A DNA stretch of 64,000 bases from the NCBI GenBank assembly GCA_965205365.1, contig CBDBGT010000011.1, forward strand, positions 62,001-126,000, read 5' to 3'. Position numbers and translations under genes: made by a program. The notes under the pieces are model-generated. The model saw nothing but the letters and a program-made list of their open reading frames with translations. It ran no database searches and was not told where the DNA came from. This DNA comes from JALZUR01 sp965205365. GTDB lineage: Bacteria; Bdellovibrionota; Bdellovibrionia; Bdellovibrionales; UBA1609. Of this stretch, positions 27,484 to 34,841 are shown piece by piece. How positions within the stretch are numbered: the first letter of the stretch is position 1; the number at the start of each line of letters is the position of its first letter.

Positions 27484-28016
27484 TTATTGTTTCTATACAT
27501 TGTAAGGTAAAGCAAAATCGGGGCATGGCTGTAATACTGCTAGTTTTGAGTTGAACAGTGCTAGTATGAAGGTTTTTCAAAAATAGGTATAAAAAATGTT
27601 ACTTATTTACCCTCTTCGTAAAAGATCAGGGTTTAGGCACATTGTTAAAATAGTTGTGCAGGGCGTTGTTGCACATGAAGCCACTGTTTTTGTGATTTAA
27701 AAGGGTTTAATTTCCCTCTACTCTTGGTAAAAAAAACCTTCAAAAACGAGAATGGTGGAGGAGAAACTTTATACTTGGTGTGTAGTGATTTAAGCCTTCA
27801 TGGAGCCAAGACTTCTCTCAAACTTAAAAAACTCACCAGAAAGTTCATTTGTGGCATCATCAATGGCTACAATTAGACAAGGCTTCTCCTCAATTCTAAC
27901 AACCCCACTTTATCCACTGGTATTGACAAACCAGCTTCAAAGCCTTTAAGGCAACCAGTGATGGCTTTAAAAGAAGTTAAAACTAGAAAAGCAAGAGCAA
28001 TAAAAAGTCTAACTAA
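27484..28016 (+). pseudogene. Decayed coding remnants upstream of the IS5-family element
   Basis: No intact gene is present. From about 27757 the plus strand reads ENGGGETLYLVCSDLSLHGA before a stop, which is like the central part of a decayed transposase. After another stop it reads LLLNSNNPTLSTGIDKPASK and ALKEVKTRKARAIKSLT up to the insertion point. That last frame continues directly across the insertion element into 28884 and onward once one TAA target copy is removed. This stretch is therefore the broken 5' part of something once joined to the FGE gene region. Confidence 0.45.
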
Positions 28017-28880
28017 GAAGCTGTTTGAAAAGTCTAATTTGACTTGATTTAATAAGGCAAGAACTTCAAGGAAGAGGTAAAAATGTCTATTAAAAAAGGT
28101 TACGGAAGCGATTTAACAGATACTCAGTGGGAACAGCTCAAAAAATATTTACCAAAAGCAAAATCTGGAGGTCGACCAAGAGAAGTTGATCTTAGAGAAA
28201 TAATGAACGCAATATTTTACATCAACAAAACAAGCTGTCCGTGGAGGTGGCTGCCAAAGGACTACCCACCGTGGCAAACAGTATATTCGTATTTTAGAAG
28301 TTGGCGTCTTTCAGGGGCCTGGGAAAAAAATCAACTCCCAATTGAGCAAGTACTTGAGGAAAAAAGAGGGAAGAAATTCAACACCCTAAGGGGCCTGGCA
28401 TGGACTTTCAGTCTGTGAAGACTACTTCTGTGGGAGGAATAAAGGGCTACGATGGTGGGAAAAAGGTGGTTGGCCGCAAACGCCACATTCTAGTGGATAC
28501 TTTGGGGTTCATAATGACAGTGGTTGTACATGTAGCTGACATTCAAGATAGAGATGGTGGATTTTAGTTTTACAAAATATCATTTCAAGGTTTTCAAGTT
28601 TAAAATTGATTTAGGTAGATGGCGGTTACCGTGGGGACTTCATTCACTTTGCTAAAACTCTTTTCAGCCGTACCCTTGAGGTGGTTTTACGAACCGACAA
28701 GGATCCAGGATTTAAGGTTGTTAAAAAACGTTGGATTGTTGAACGAACTTTTGCATGGCTAGGAAATTATAGAAGGCATTCTAAAGATTATAAAAGGCTG
28801 GCAGAATCAAGTGAAGCTATGATTTATATTTCTATGATTCATTTCATGGTCAGGAGAATTTAGACTTTTCAAACAGCTTC
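28017..28880 (+). mobile_element. IS5-family insertion sequence, 864 bp, with inactive transposase
   Basis: The ends are 21-base perfect inverted repeats starting GAAGCTGTTTGAAAAGTC (28017-28037 and 28860-28880). They are flanked by a 3-base target duplication TAA (28014-28016 and 28881-28883), as expected for the ISL2/IS1031-type groups of the IS5 family. The transposase inside is frameshifted, so the copy is dead unless mobilised in trans. Confidence 0.88.
28083..28863 (+). pseudogene. IS5-family transposase, frameshifted in at least two places
   Basis: Frame 1 (28083-28418) encodes the N-terminal domain (LTDTQWEQL, GGRPREVDLREIMNAIFY, CPWRWLPKDYPPWQTVYSYF). The frame then shifts at about 28395-28400 to one encoding DFQSVKTTSVGGIKGYDGG and GRKRHILVDTLG (with the catalytic Asp) up to a stop at about 28567. 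The C-terminal frame restarts near 28617 (DGGYRGDF) and gives VVKKRWIVERTFAWLGNYRR (with the catalytic Glu) to 28863. The middle is degraded. This is a decayed DDE transposase, not a programmed frameshift. Confidence 0.88.
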
Positions 28881-28883
28881 TAA

Positions 28884-29061
28884 CATAACACCAGAGCATG
28901 AGGAGGAAATAAATTGAACTATAAAAGATTTAGCAAGTTTTCGTATAAACCTTGATATAGCTAAAGTCGAGGGTCAGCAAGGGGCTCACTTAACAGCTTT
29001 AGAAGCCAACTTCACTCAAAAGCAAGAGGGGTTACTCCAGTATTTAGAACAACATAGAATT
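28884..29061 (+). pseudogene. In-frame upstream extension of the FGE gene, broken by TGA
   Basis: The frame of the next gene is open upstream to TGA 28915-28917 and, ignoring that stop, to the IS5 insertion. It encodes NITPEHEEEIN, stop, TIKDLASFRINLDIAKVE and FTQKQEGLLQYLEQHRI, a helical stretch like the coiled N-terminus of the following protein. The FGE gene may therefore be the 3' part of a longer gene cut by the stop and the IS. Confidence 0.45.
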
Positions 29062-29664
29062 ATGACACAGTCTGAATTAATGGAAAAAATAAGAAGCCAT
29101 ATTCGCCATATACAAAAAAATCAAACTACTGAGAAAAGATCAGAAGAAAGACGCCAAAAGAAACAAGAACAAAAAACCAAAGAAGCAATTATTGATGGCA
29201 ATCGTATGGTTTTTCACCCTATTAAGCCAGGTAAATTCACTATGGGTGATAAAGACACCTGGATGTTTGAAAGTGAAATCACTAAACCCTTTGATATGAT
29301 GGCCACTAAAACCACACAAGTTATTTGGAGAAAAGTAACACAACTCGCTCAAAAAGAGTTTGGAGATAAATATAAAGAATTAATCTTAGACCCATCGCGT
29401 TTTAAGGGAGATCTTAAGCCTGTAGAGGTGGCCTTTAGAGATGTTGACTTGTGGATCAGTGCTTTAAACGAACTGTCACAAAATGGTCATACTGGTCTTA
29501 AAGGAGTTATTCTAAGCCATAAGCAGGGTCATACCTACAGGCTTCCCACAGAGCCTGAGTGGGAGTTTGTTGTTAAAGGGCGAGGACAGTATAATGAAAC
29601 CTACCATTTTGGTAGCAACAAGTCTGACTTAGTAGAATATGCTTGGTTTGCTGAAAATTCTTAA
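29062..29664 (+). CDS. FGE/sulfatase-modifying-factor-like protein, N-terminal part up to an in-frame stop
   Basis: These 200 residues start with a charged helical region (about 1-50) and enter an FGE-type C-type-lectin-like domain. The motifs are MVFHPIKPGKFTMGDKD, PFDMMATKTTQVIWRKV, PVEVAFRDVDLWISALNE and YRLPTEPEWEFVVKGRG. The frame is cut by TAA 29662-29664 in AWFAENS, exactly where relatives continue toward DMYGNV.E. The frame stays open after the stop and continues into 29728-29949. It lacks a signal peptide. It is either a pseudogene or a gene read through the stop. Confidence 0.7.
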   Translation: MTQSELMEKIRSHIRHIQKNQTTEKRSEERRQKKQEQKTKEAIIDGNRMVFHPIKPGKFTMGDKDTWMFESEITKPFDMMATKTTQVIWRKVTQLAQKEFGDKYKELILDPSRFKGDLKPVEVAFRDVDLWISALNELSQNGHTGLKGVILSHKQGHTYRLPTEPEWEFVVKGRGQYNETYHFGSNKSDLVEYAWFAENS

Positions 29665-29727
29665 AAGCAAACCCATGAGGTTGCACAGAAAAAGCCTCTG
29701 GTTATTAATGGTAAAGAATTTTACGAT

Positions 29728-29949
29728 ATGTATGGAAATGTTTTGGAATTGACAGGAACCTGGCAGGATGATTATCCGACCTCACCACAGGTGAACTGGA
29801 ATGGCCCTAGTAGTGGCTTCTTCCGTGTGGTGCGCGGCGGTAGCTGGTTCAACTTCGCTGAGAACGTGCGGTCGGCAAGTCGTGACTTCAGGTGGCCGAG
29901 TAATCGTGAAGATTGGATTGGGTTCCGCCTTGTGAGGACTGTCCATTAA
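29728..29949 (+). CDS. FGE-domain C-terminal part carrying hypervariable region 1
   Basis: It lies in the same frame as the preceding part (21 codons after its TAA) and completes the FGE fold: MYGNVLE, a variable loop, PTSPQVNWNGPSSG, RVVRGGSW, VRSASR, NR and GFRLVR. An ATG at 29728 exists but has no convincing ribosome site, so independent translation is doubtful. The last 135 bases are about 58 percent G+C (hand count over 29821-29937), in a genome of about one third G+C. Confidence 0.65.
   Translation: MYGNVLELTGTWQDDYPTSPQVNWNGPSSGFFRVVRGGSWFNFAENVRSASRDFRWPSNREDWIGFRLVRTVH
29760..29949 (+). other. Hypervariable region 1 (candidate DGR variable region)
   Basis: Compared with 33862-34051, the final 135 bases (29815-29949) differ at 36 positions, while about 120 bases upstream differ at 3. 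All differences fall in codons between an invariant frame (R.V.R..SW....VRS...R..W..NR....GFRLVR). Half of the differing pairs contain no A, so both copies would have changed from an ancestral A. That is the pattern of adenine-directed mutagenic homing. The G+C-rich invariant end GGGTTCCGCCTTGTGAGG resembles an initiation-of-homing segment. Confidence 0.65.
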
Positions 29950-30376
29950 CCATTATGTTAAGTTGTTCATTTAATATTTCATTCTTTTAAAACACAATCG
30001 TATTTACTCCACATAACACTTTGCTCAACATAAGCTCTCTGACACTGCTATTGTGAGCTTGGACTTAATGTAAGCTTTAATATTTATTTTGTATTTTTTA
30101 ATAATTTTTGCAAATTTCGAAAATGAATTAAGTTTTGACCCTTAAACCAGTAAATACCACTTAACTAAAAGTTTTCTAAATTCTTTAATTATTAACTTTT
30201 CATCCATTTTACTTCTTTCCTTCCAGGCCATTTTAAGTGCCTCCTTTCTAGGAAAGTGTAAACCATGTCTCGGGTATAAAATGTAAACTATGTGTTAAGA
30301 CGGACATTTCTGCTTGTTTATTCTGCTCCAAAAGTCTAATGAACATAGGCAACTAAACTAGACTTTAGGAGGTCAC
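29950..30376. other. Intergenic region holding duplication copy A upstream part
   Basis: No gene is seen in 29950-30190. From 30191 the sequence is the first copy of a duplicated block repeated at 32791. It includes a pair of similar stretches (GTAAACCATGTCTCGGGTAT and GTAAACTATGTGTTAAGACG) that look like the ends of an old insertion sequence, and an AGGAGGT ribosome site for the next gene. Confidence 0.5.
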
Positions 30377-30490
30377 ATGAAACAGTTTTTAATTCTTGGT
30401 ATGATTATTTTTTTTGGAGCTACACAAGGTTTTGCTCATATACCTGAAGTAGATGCAGATAAAATTACAGAATGTAGGAATATTTTAATA

Positions 30491-31547
30491 ACCTGAGTTC
30501 GGCGATCTAAGCTACTATCAGAGCGGTGTTTATCAATTTTTGTTCTTCTGCGCTCCAGTTGATTCTTGGTTTTTTTTCTTGAAATGTATACGCTACAAGC
30601 CCTGCAATTATATTAACCATGGCGTTTGTAGGACTACGGTGTCTAGAGTGCTCTACTTGAGAAATATTTTTAAGCTGATCATTTATGGTCTCAATAACTG
30701 AGCGCTTTCGTAAAAGAATTTTATCCTCCATTTCCATCAACCTATTCTTCATGCCTTTTCTGACGGAAGTGATCAGTTTGACCCCATTTTCAAAAAGCTC
30801 ATTAAATAACTTTTTTGAAATATAACCTTTATCAGCAAACAGCTTTCCCCATAAACCCTCTGCCAACTTAGGAACAGGTTTTCTGTCATCAACATTGCCA
30901 GCTGTAATCTGTGCAGATAACAAATGGCCAAACTCATTGGTGACAATGTGAAGTTTAAATCCAAAAAACCAACCCATTGTAGACTTTCCAACTGCAGCTA
31001 TGTCTTTGAAAACTTTATTCCTTTTAATGCGTTTATTTCTACATACTCTCAGAGGTGTAGAGTCGATAAAATTGATTCCTGTTGACTTTACAAACCGTGA
31101 TTTTAAAAAAGAACAAAGAGGTATGAGTGCTGAGGGGATAAGCTCTACAAATCTTGTGTAGCTTACCAAATAAGGGAAGTCCCCTTTGTGATAAGCTCTC
31201 AAGTGTAGATAGAATTGCTTGAAGGTTCTAAATCCACATGGGTGAAATAGAATTAAAATTGATATAACTTCACTTATTGCTAGATTTGAGGGCGTACCTC
31301 TAAAAGGCTTTCGATTTTCTAAGGCTTGTTTTTTATAAACATTTTCATAATGCATACAAAAATCATCGACAGCGCAAAAAACAGTGGTAAGCTTATCTTG
31401 AGTCATAAAATTCCTTTTTAAAATTGCCGTCATTGGCGTTTTTGTTTGAACTAAGGATTTTATGGCTTTTTTTGTTTTCTGGGATTGCAAGGGGCGTCAA
31501 AAACTTTAAACACTTATTTTATAAAGAATGTAACGCCGAACTCAGGT
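30491..31547 (-). mobile_element. IS982-family insertion sequence, 1057 bp
   Basis: The terminal inverted repeat is ACCTGAGTTCGGCG; the left copy starts at 30491 and the right copy ends at 31547. A target duplication TAATA lies at 30486-30490 and 31548-31552. The termini match the ACC...GGT ends usual for IS982. The transposase on the minus strand is intact. The insertion splits ankyrin gene A. Confidence 0.92.
30507..31406 (-). CDS. IS982-family transposase (copy 1)
   Basis: The intact transposase of about 299 residues has the DDE series FIDSTPLRVC (Asp), FADKGYISKKLF (Asp) and RSVIETINDQLKN (Glu). It also has the family segments KSTMGWFFGFKLHI and LEHSRHRSP-like VEHSRHRSPTNAMVN. The ATG at 31406 (MTQDKL) follows AAAGGAATTTT at ideal spacing; an upstream in-frame extension is open to 31490 but lies largely outside a sensible start. 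It is related to, but clearly different from, the 59-kb copy. Confidence 0.9.
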   Translation of the reverse strand: MTQDKLTTVFCAVDDFCMHYENVYKKQALENRKPFRGTPSNLAISEVISILILFHPCGFRTFKQFYLHLRAYHKGDFPYLVSYTRFVELIPSALIPLCSFLKSRFVKSTGINFIDSTPLRVCRNKRIKRNKVFKDIAAVGKSTMGWFFGFKLHIVTNEFGHLLSAQITAGNVDDRKPVPKLAEGLWGKLFADKGYISKKLFNELFENGVKLITSVRKGMKNRLMEMEDKILLRKRSVIETINDQLKNISQVEHSRHRSPTNAMVNIIAGLVAYTFQEKKPRINWSAEEQKLINTALIVA

Positions 31548-31717
31548 TAATAGATTCCATTACTCGCAATAATATAAAAGGCCTTGAATTATTTTTCAGT
31601 GAACAAACTAATTGCAGCAATATCTTTAGTATTGATGCTGATATTGATGGTAAAACAGCTCTTATATGGGCTTCAGAGCATGGCTACACTCAACTTGTAA
31701 AAGCATTAATTGAAAAT

Positions 31718-32220
31718 GGGGCTGATGTAAATATTCAAAATAAATATAAATACACAGCTCTTCTATGGGCTTCATTGGAGGGTCACACTAAAATTGCAAA
31801 AGCGTTAATTGACGCTGGGGCTGATGTAAATATTCAAAATAAATATAAATACACAGCTCTTCTATGGGCTTCATTGGAGGGTCACACTAAAATTGCAAAA
31901 GCGTTAATTGACGCTGGGGCTGATGTAAATATTCAAAATAAATATAAAGAGACAGCTCTTATATTGGCTTCATGGAAGGGTCACACTAAAATTGTAAAAG
32001 CGTTAATTGACGCTGGGGCTGATGTAAATATTCAAAATAAATATTATAAATACACAGCTCTTATATGGGCTTCATGGAAGGGCCACACTAAAATTGCAAA
32101 AGCGTTAATTGACGCTGGGGCTGATGTAAATATTCAAAATAAAAATAAAAACACAGCTCTTATATTGGCTTCATGGAGGGGTCACACTAAAATTGTAAAA
32201 GCGTTAATTGACGCTGGGGC
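31718..32220 (+). repeat. 99-base tandem repeats encoding ankyrin units
   Basis: Five to six near-identical 99-base units occur; the two units at about 31730-31828 and 31829-31927 are the same at DNA level. One later unit carries an extra codon (TAT) and so is 102 bases. Such uniform repeats point to recent expansion by slippage or unequal crossing over. Confidence 0.85.
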
Positions 32221-32360
32221 AGAGAGACAGGGGTAGATTACTGTAAAAACAAAGAAATAAAAAACAACAGTTATGAAAGGTAGGAGTAATACTTCTCATA
32301 TTTTCACAAACTTCTTTTGCAAGTTACTATTGCGAGGCATTCTGCGGTGGACTCGATGAT

Positions 32361-32603
32361 GTGAATGTTGATCAAGGTGGAACATTTTATTATCGTATTT
32401 ATAAAAGAGCTAAGTATATTGCTTACCCTATTTGGGGGGAGGGAGGAAGTAAAACCAAAGCCTTTCGCCAAATGAAAAAAGAATGTAGAGTTTATTCTAA
32501 AAGATATATTTTACATTATGGTTTTATTGGTGATTACACTTATGAGACACATACAGGTTTAATTGTTTCAGGTAATTTACGAGGAGCCTCTCCAGAGTTA
32601 TAG
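32361..32603 (+). CDS. Small secreted-type protein downstream of ankyrin gene A
   Basis: From GTG 32361 the frame gives 80 residues (NVDQGGTFYYRIYKRAKY, IAYPIWGEGG, GLIVSGNLRGASPEL). The same frame is open upstream and reads VGVILLIFSQTSFASYYCEAFCGGLDD. That looks like a signal peptide followed by a Cys pair, but no ATG/GTG/TTG in that frame precedes it; ATG 32273 is one frame off. Either the start is unusual or the 5' end is frameshifted. The same upstream sequence is kept in duplication copy B. Function unknown. Confidence 0.5.
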   Translation: MNVDQGGTFYYRIYKRAKYIAYPIWGEGGSKTKAFRQMKKECRVYSKRYILHYGFIGDYTYETHTGLIVSGNLRGASPEL

Positions 32604-32976
32604 AAAACTCAATGCGTGTAGCTCCCACTCCCTACAAGGAAATAACGTCTAGAAAACGCTAAGTGTAGCTATGTGCATATGCTGGTACAACAAAAATAGC
32701 CTTATATCATAGTCTTGGACAGTTTCCCTTGGTAATGACATGGACAGTGAGCCTCCACTTACCCACAGATTTTACTGAAGAGGCATAAATATTAACTTTT
32801 CATCCATTTTACTTCTTTCCTTCCAGGCCATTTTAAGTGCCTCCTTTCTAGGAAAGTGTAAACCATGTCTCGGGTATAAAATGTAAACTATGTGTTAAGA
32901 CGGACATTTCTGCTTGCTTATTCTGCTCCAAAAGTCTAATGAACATAGGCAACTAAACTAGACTTTAGGAGGTCAC
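32604..32976. other. Intergenic region with a transposable-element end fragment
   Basis: No gene is seen. At about 32725-32746 a 22-base sequence (starts GACAGTTTCCCTTGG) is the exact reverse complement of 34078-34099, probably a fragment of an insertion-sequence end. From 32791 duplication unit B begins. Confidence 0.5.
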
Positions 32977-33696
32977 ATGAAACAGTTTTTAATTCTTGGT
33001 ATGATTATTTTTTTTGGAGCTACACAAGGTTTTGCTCATATACCTGAAGTAGATGCAGATAAAATTACAGAATTTACAGAATGTAAAAATATTTTAACAG
33101 ATTCCATTACTCACAATAATATAAAAGGCCTTGAATTGTTTTTCAGTGAACAAACTAATTGCAGCAATATCTTTAGTATTGATATTATTGATCCTGATAT
33201 TGATGGTAAAACAGCTCTTATGCGGGCTTCAGAGCGTGGCTACACTAAAATTGCAAAAGCGTTAATTGACGCTGGGGCTGATCTGAATATTCAAGATGAA
33301 GATAAAAACACAGCTCTTATATGGGCTTCATGGCAGGGTCACATTCAACTTGCAAAAGCGTTAATTGACGCTGGGGCTGATGTAAATATTCAAGGTGAAG
33401 ATAAATACACAGCTCTTGCACGGGCTTTAGTGGAGAACCACGATGAAATTGCAAAAATGTTAATTGACGCTGGGGCAGAGAGACAGGGGTAGATTACTGT
33501 AAAAACAAAGAAATAAAAAACAACAGTTATGAAAGGTAGGAGTAACACTTCTCATATTTTCACAAACTTCTTTTGCAAGTTACTATTGCGAGGCATTCTG
33601 CGGTGGACTCGATGATGTGAATGTTGATCAAGGTGGAACATTTTATTATCGTATTTATAAAAGAGCTAAGTATATTGCTTACCCTATTTGGGGGGA
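32791..33696 (+). repeat. Tandem duplication, unit B
   Basis: Second copy of the block starting ATTAACTTTTCATCC. It contains intact ankyrin gene B and the 5' part of the small secreted protein, then breaks off at GGGGGGAGG where it is joined to an FGE gene fragment. Confidence 0.85.
32977..33492 (+). CDS. Secreted ankyrin-repeat protein B
   Basis: The 171-residue protein has signal peptide MKQFLILGMIIFFGATQGFA, a short acidic linker with two Cys, and three ankyrin repeats (GKTALMRASERGYTKIAKAL; NTALIWASWQGHIQLAKALI; YTALARALVENHDEIAKMLI). It is the intact sister of gene A (30377-32236), which has six repeats. Strong AGGAGGT ribosome site. It likely acts in the periplasm or outside the cell in protein binding; its partner is unknown. 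The small protein that follows in each unit may be functionally linked. Confidence 0.85.
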   Translation: MKQFLILGMIIFFGATQGFAHIPEVDADKITEFTECKNILTDSITHNNIKGLELFFSEQTNCSNIFSIDIIDPDIDGKTALMRASERGYTKIAKALIDAGADLNIQDEDKNTALIWASWQGHIQLAKALIDAGADVNIQGEDKYTALARALVENHDEIAKMLIDAGAERQG

Positions 33697-33766
33697 GGCT
33701 CACTACCATTTTGGTAGCAAAGAGTCTGACTTAGGAGAATATGCTTGGTTTGCTGAAAATTCTTAA
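33617..33766 (+). pseudogene. Chimera of the small secreted protein and an FGE fragment
   Basis: The frame starts as in 32361 (NVDQGGTFYYRIYKRAKY, AYPIWGE). At about 33697 it switches, without loss of frame, to the FGE sequence YHFGSKESDLGEYAWFAENS and stops at TAA 33764-33766, the same position and codon as the stop in the other FGE gene. The joint GGGGGAGGCTCAC/TACCATTTTGG replaces the N-terminal two thirds of the FGE protein. This is a product of recombination in the duplicated region. Confidence 0.75.
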
Positions 33767-33829
33767 AAGCAAACCCATGAGGTTGCACAGAAAAAGCCTC
33801 TGGTTATTGATGGTAAAAAATTTTACGAT

Positions 33830-34051
33830 ATGTATGGAAATGTTTTGGAATGGACAGGAACCTGGTATGGCCCTTATCCGACCTCACCACAGGTGAACTG
33901 GAATGGCCCTAGTAGTGGCCGGGGCCGTGTGGCGCGCGGCAGTAGCTGGCTTAGCAGCGCTCAGTTTGTGCGGTCGACAAATTGTCGCTACGAGTGGCCG
34001 GAGAATCGTAAGAGTCGTATGGGGTTCCGCCTTGTGAGGGTTGTCCATTAA
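33830..34051 (+). CDS. FGE-domain C-terminal part carrying hypervariable region 2
   Basis: It is in frame with the preceding chimera (21 codons after its TAA). It encodes MYGNVLEWTGTW, the shared PTSPQVNWNGPSSG, then RVARGSSW, VRST and GFRLVRVVH. The upstream 120 bases differ from the 29.7-kb copy at only 3 positions, but the end differs greatly. Local G+C is about 62 percent over 33920-34039 (hand count). There is no clear ribosome site for ATG 33830. Without its N-terminal part the domain cannot be complete. Confidence 0.6.
   Translation: MYGNVLEWTGTWYGPYPTSPQVNWNGPSSGRGRVARGSSWLSSAQFVRSTNCRYEWPENRKSRMGFRLVRVVH
33862..34051 (+). other. Hypervariable region 2 (candidate DGR variable region)
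   Basis: Partner of 29760-29949. Variable positions also include a short upstream loop (TYR-GLY-PRO here, GLN-ASP-ASP in copy 1) just before the shared YPTSPQVNW segment, suggesting the variable stretch begins at about 33862. The 3' invariant end GGGTTCCGCCTTGTGAGG is identical in both copies. Confidence 0.65.
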
Positions 34052-34077
34052 CCATTGTGTTAAGTTGTGAGCTTCCT

Positions 34078-34130
34078 GTCATTACCAAGGGAAACTGTCA
34101 CCTTAATTACCAAGGGATTATGTCAGTATC
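34078..34130. repeat. Insertion-sequence end fragment with internal repeats
   Basis: ATTACCAAGGGA occurs twice in direct orientation about 28 bases apart, inside TGTCATTACC...CTGTCACC...TTATGTCAGT. Multiple short repeats behind a TGTCA-like tip are typical of IS21-like ends. The first copy's 22-base stretch is repeated inverted at 32725. It lies next to a transposase remnant. Confidence 0.45.
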
Positions 34131-34166
34131 GGTGGGTTAAAAAAAACACTTAACTTAACCAGCAAT

Positions 34167-34841
34167 CTATGCAGCCTTTAAACTGCCTTTTGTGGGCCCA
34201 TCCTTTTCCCTGGTTCTTAATGCAATAGTTTCAAGGTTGTTCCTCACCCATATATATCTAATCTTTCCCCTACTTAAGTTTAGGGAGAAATATTTTTTTA
34301 TAAATTTTGAAACTTGAGCTTCTCCAAGATGAGGATTCTGTATAGAAAAATTAACAACAAGTTTTTCACCTGTCATCATCTTTTTATTTTTAGAATAAAA
34401 CTCAGCTTTAAACGTTTTAATAAAATAAAACTCTCCCCTAGTCTCTATAACTTTTTTTACTCGATATATTTTTTGCCTAGAAATTTTTGTTATTTGTGAG
34501 GCTTTACTAACACTATTTAATTCTTTAGAAAGCCTAACTGCCTTAACTATTTCTTTGGCCTCAGTTTCCCTAAAGGTTACAACTTTTGATCTTTTATTTT
34601 CAGATACATTTAAAATTTTATCTGCAAAATAAAAACCTACTTCTCCATTTAAATTTGTTCTAATTTCTACTCTGTAATTAACAAGAGAATTTTTTAATTT
34701 TGAAACTATAGAGTAGTCCCCTCCTTTATAACTAAAAGTATGGTCTTTATTTATTTTTCTATACTCTTTAATGTTAAATACGCTGGTTAGTTTCTTCTTA
34801 TCTCTAACTTTAGTGTATTCACAGGTTGTTTCTACAGGCAT
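34167..34841 (-). pseudogene. Transposase remnant with C-terminal-type domain ahead of an HTH region
   Basis: These 224 residues begin with a segment like the carboxy end of IS481/ISNCY integrase-type transposases (VFNIKEYRKINKDHTFSYKG; compare F.L.E.R.V..D.TI.Y.G). The frame is open further upstream to about 34917 without a start. The second half looks like the amino-terminal helix-turn-helix part of such enzymes (SKASQITKISRQKIYRVKK; NPHLGEAQVSKFIKKYFSLN). No DDE core lies between them. The order is the reverse of the normal protein, as if two element fragments had joined. A genuine novel HTH protein is the alternative. Confidence 0.45.

Larger units (their letters stand above)
30377..32236 (+). 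pseudogene. Secreted ankyrin-repeat protein A, interrupted by an IS982-family element
   Basis: The gene starts at ATG 30377 behind AGGAGGT with signal peptide MKQFLILGMIIFFGATQGFA. It is cut after ILI by the IS at 30491-31547 and resumes at 31553 (DSITRNNIKGLELFFSEQ). IS plus target duplication is 1062 bp (in frame), so removing it restores a 265-residue protein, closely like copy B. The C-terminal part has six 33-residue ankyrin repeats (TALIWAS..GHTKIAKALIDAGADVNIQNK), two of them identical at DNA level. As it stands only 39 residues are made from the native start. An open frame from 31424 starts inside the IS and is not a natural start. Confidence 0.85.
30191..32440 (+). repeat. Tandem duplication, unit A (contains an IS982-family insertion)
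   Basis: It starts ATTAACTTTTCATCC and holds an upstream region, a secreted ankyrin gene and the 5' part of a small Cys-containing secreted protein. It is repeated at 32791-33696 with few substitutions. Unit A differs by the 1057-bp IS, extra ankyrin repeats and small indels (a 9-base TTTACAGAA is present only in B). Confidence 0.85.

Noticed and set aside
28083..28863. Programmed frameshift in the IS5-family transposase
   Set aside because: There is more than one frame change, a degraded middle part and extra stop codons, which means decay rather than programming.
31424..31552. Open frame start at 31424 giving an ankyrin protein with a hydrophobic N-terminus
   Set aside because: This part lies inside the IS982-family element, antisense to its transposase end. 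The natural start is ATG 30377, with the IS splitting the gene.
31718..32220. Regular 99-base repeats that could suggest a CRISPR array
   Set aside because: The whole unit repeats without unique spacers and encodes 33-residue ankyrin repeats in one frame.
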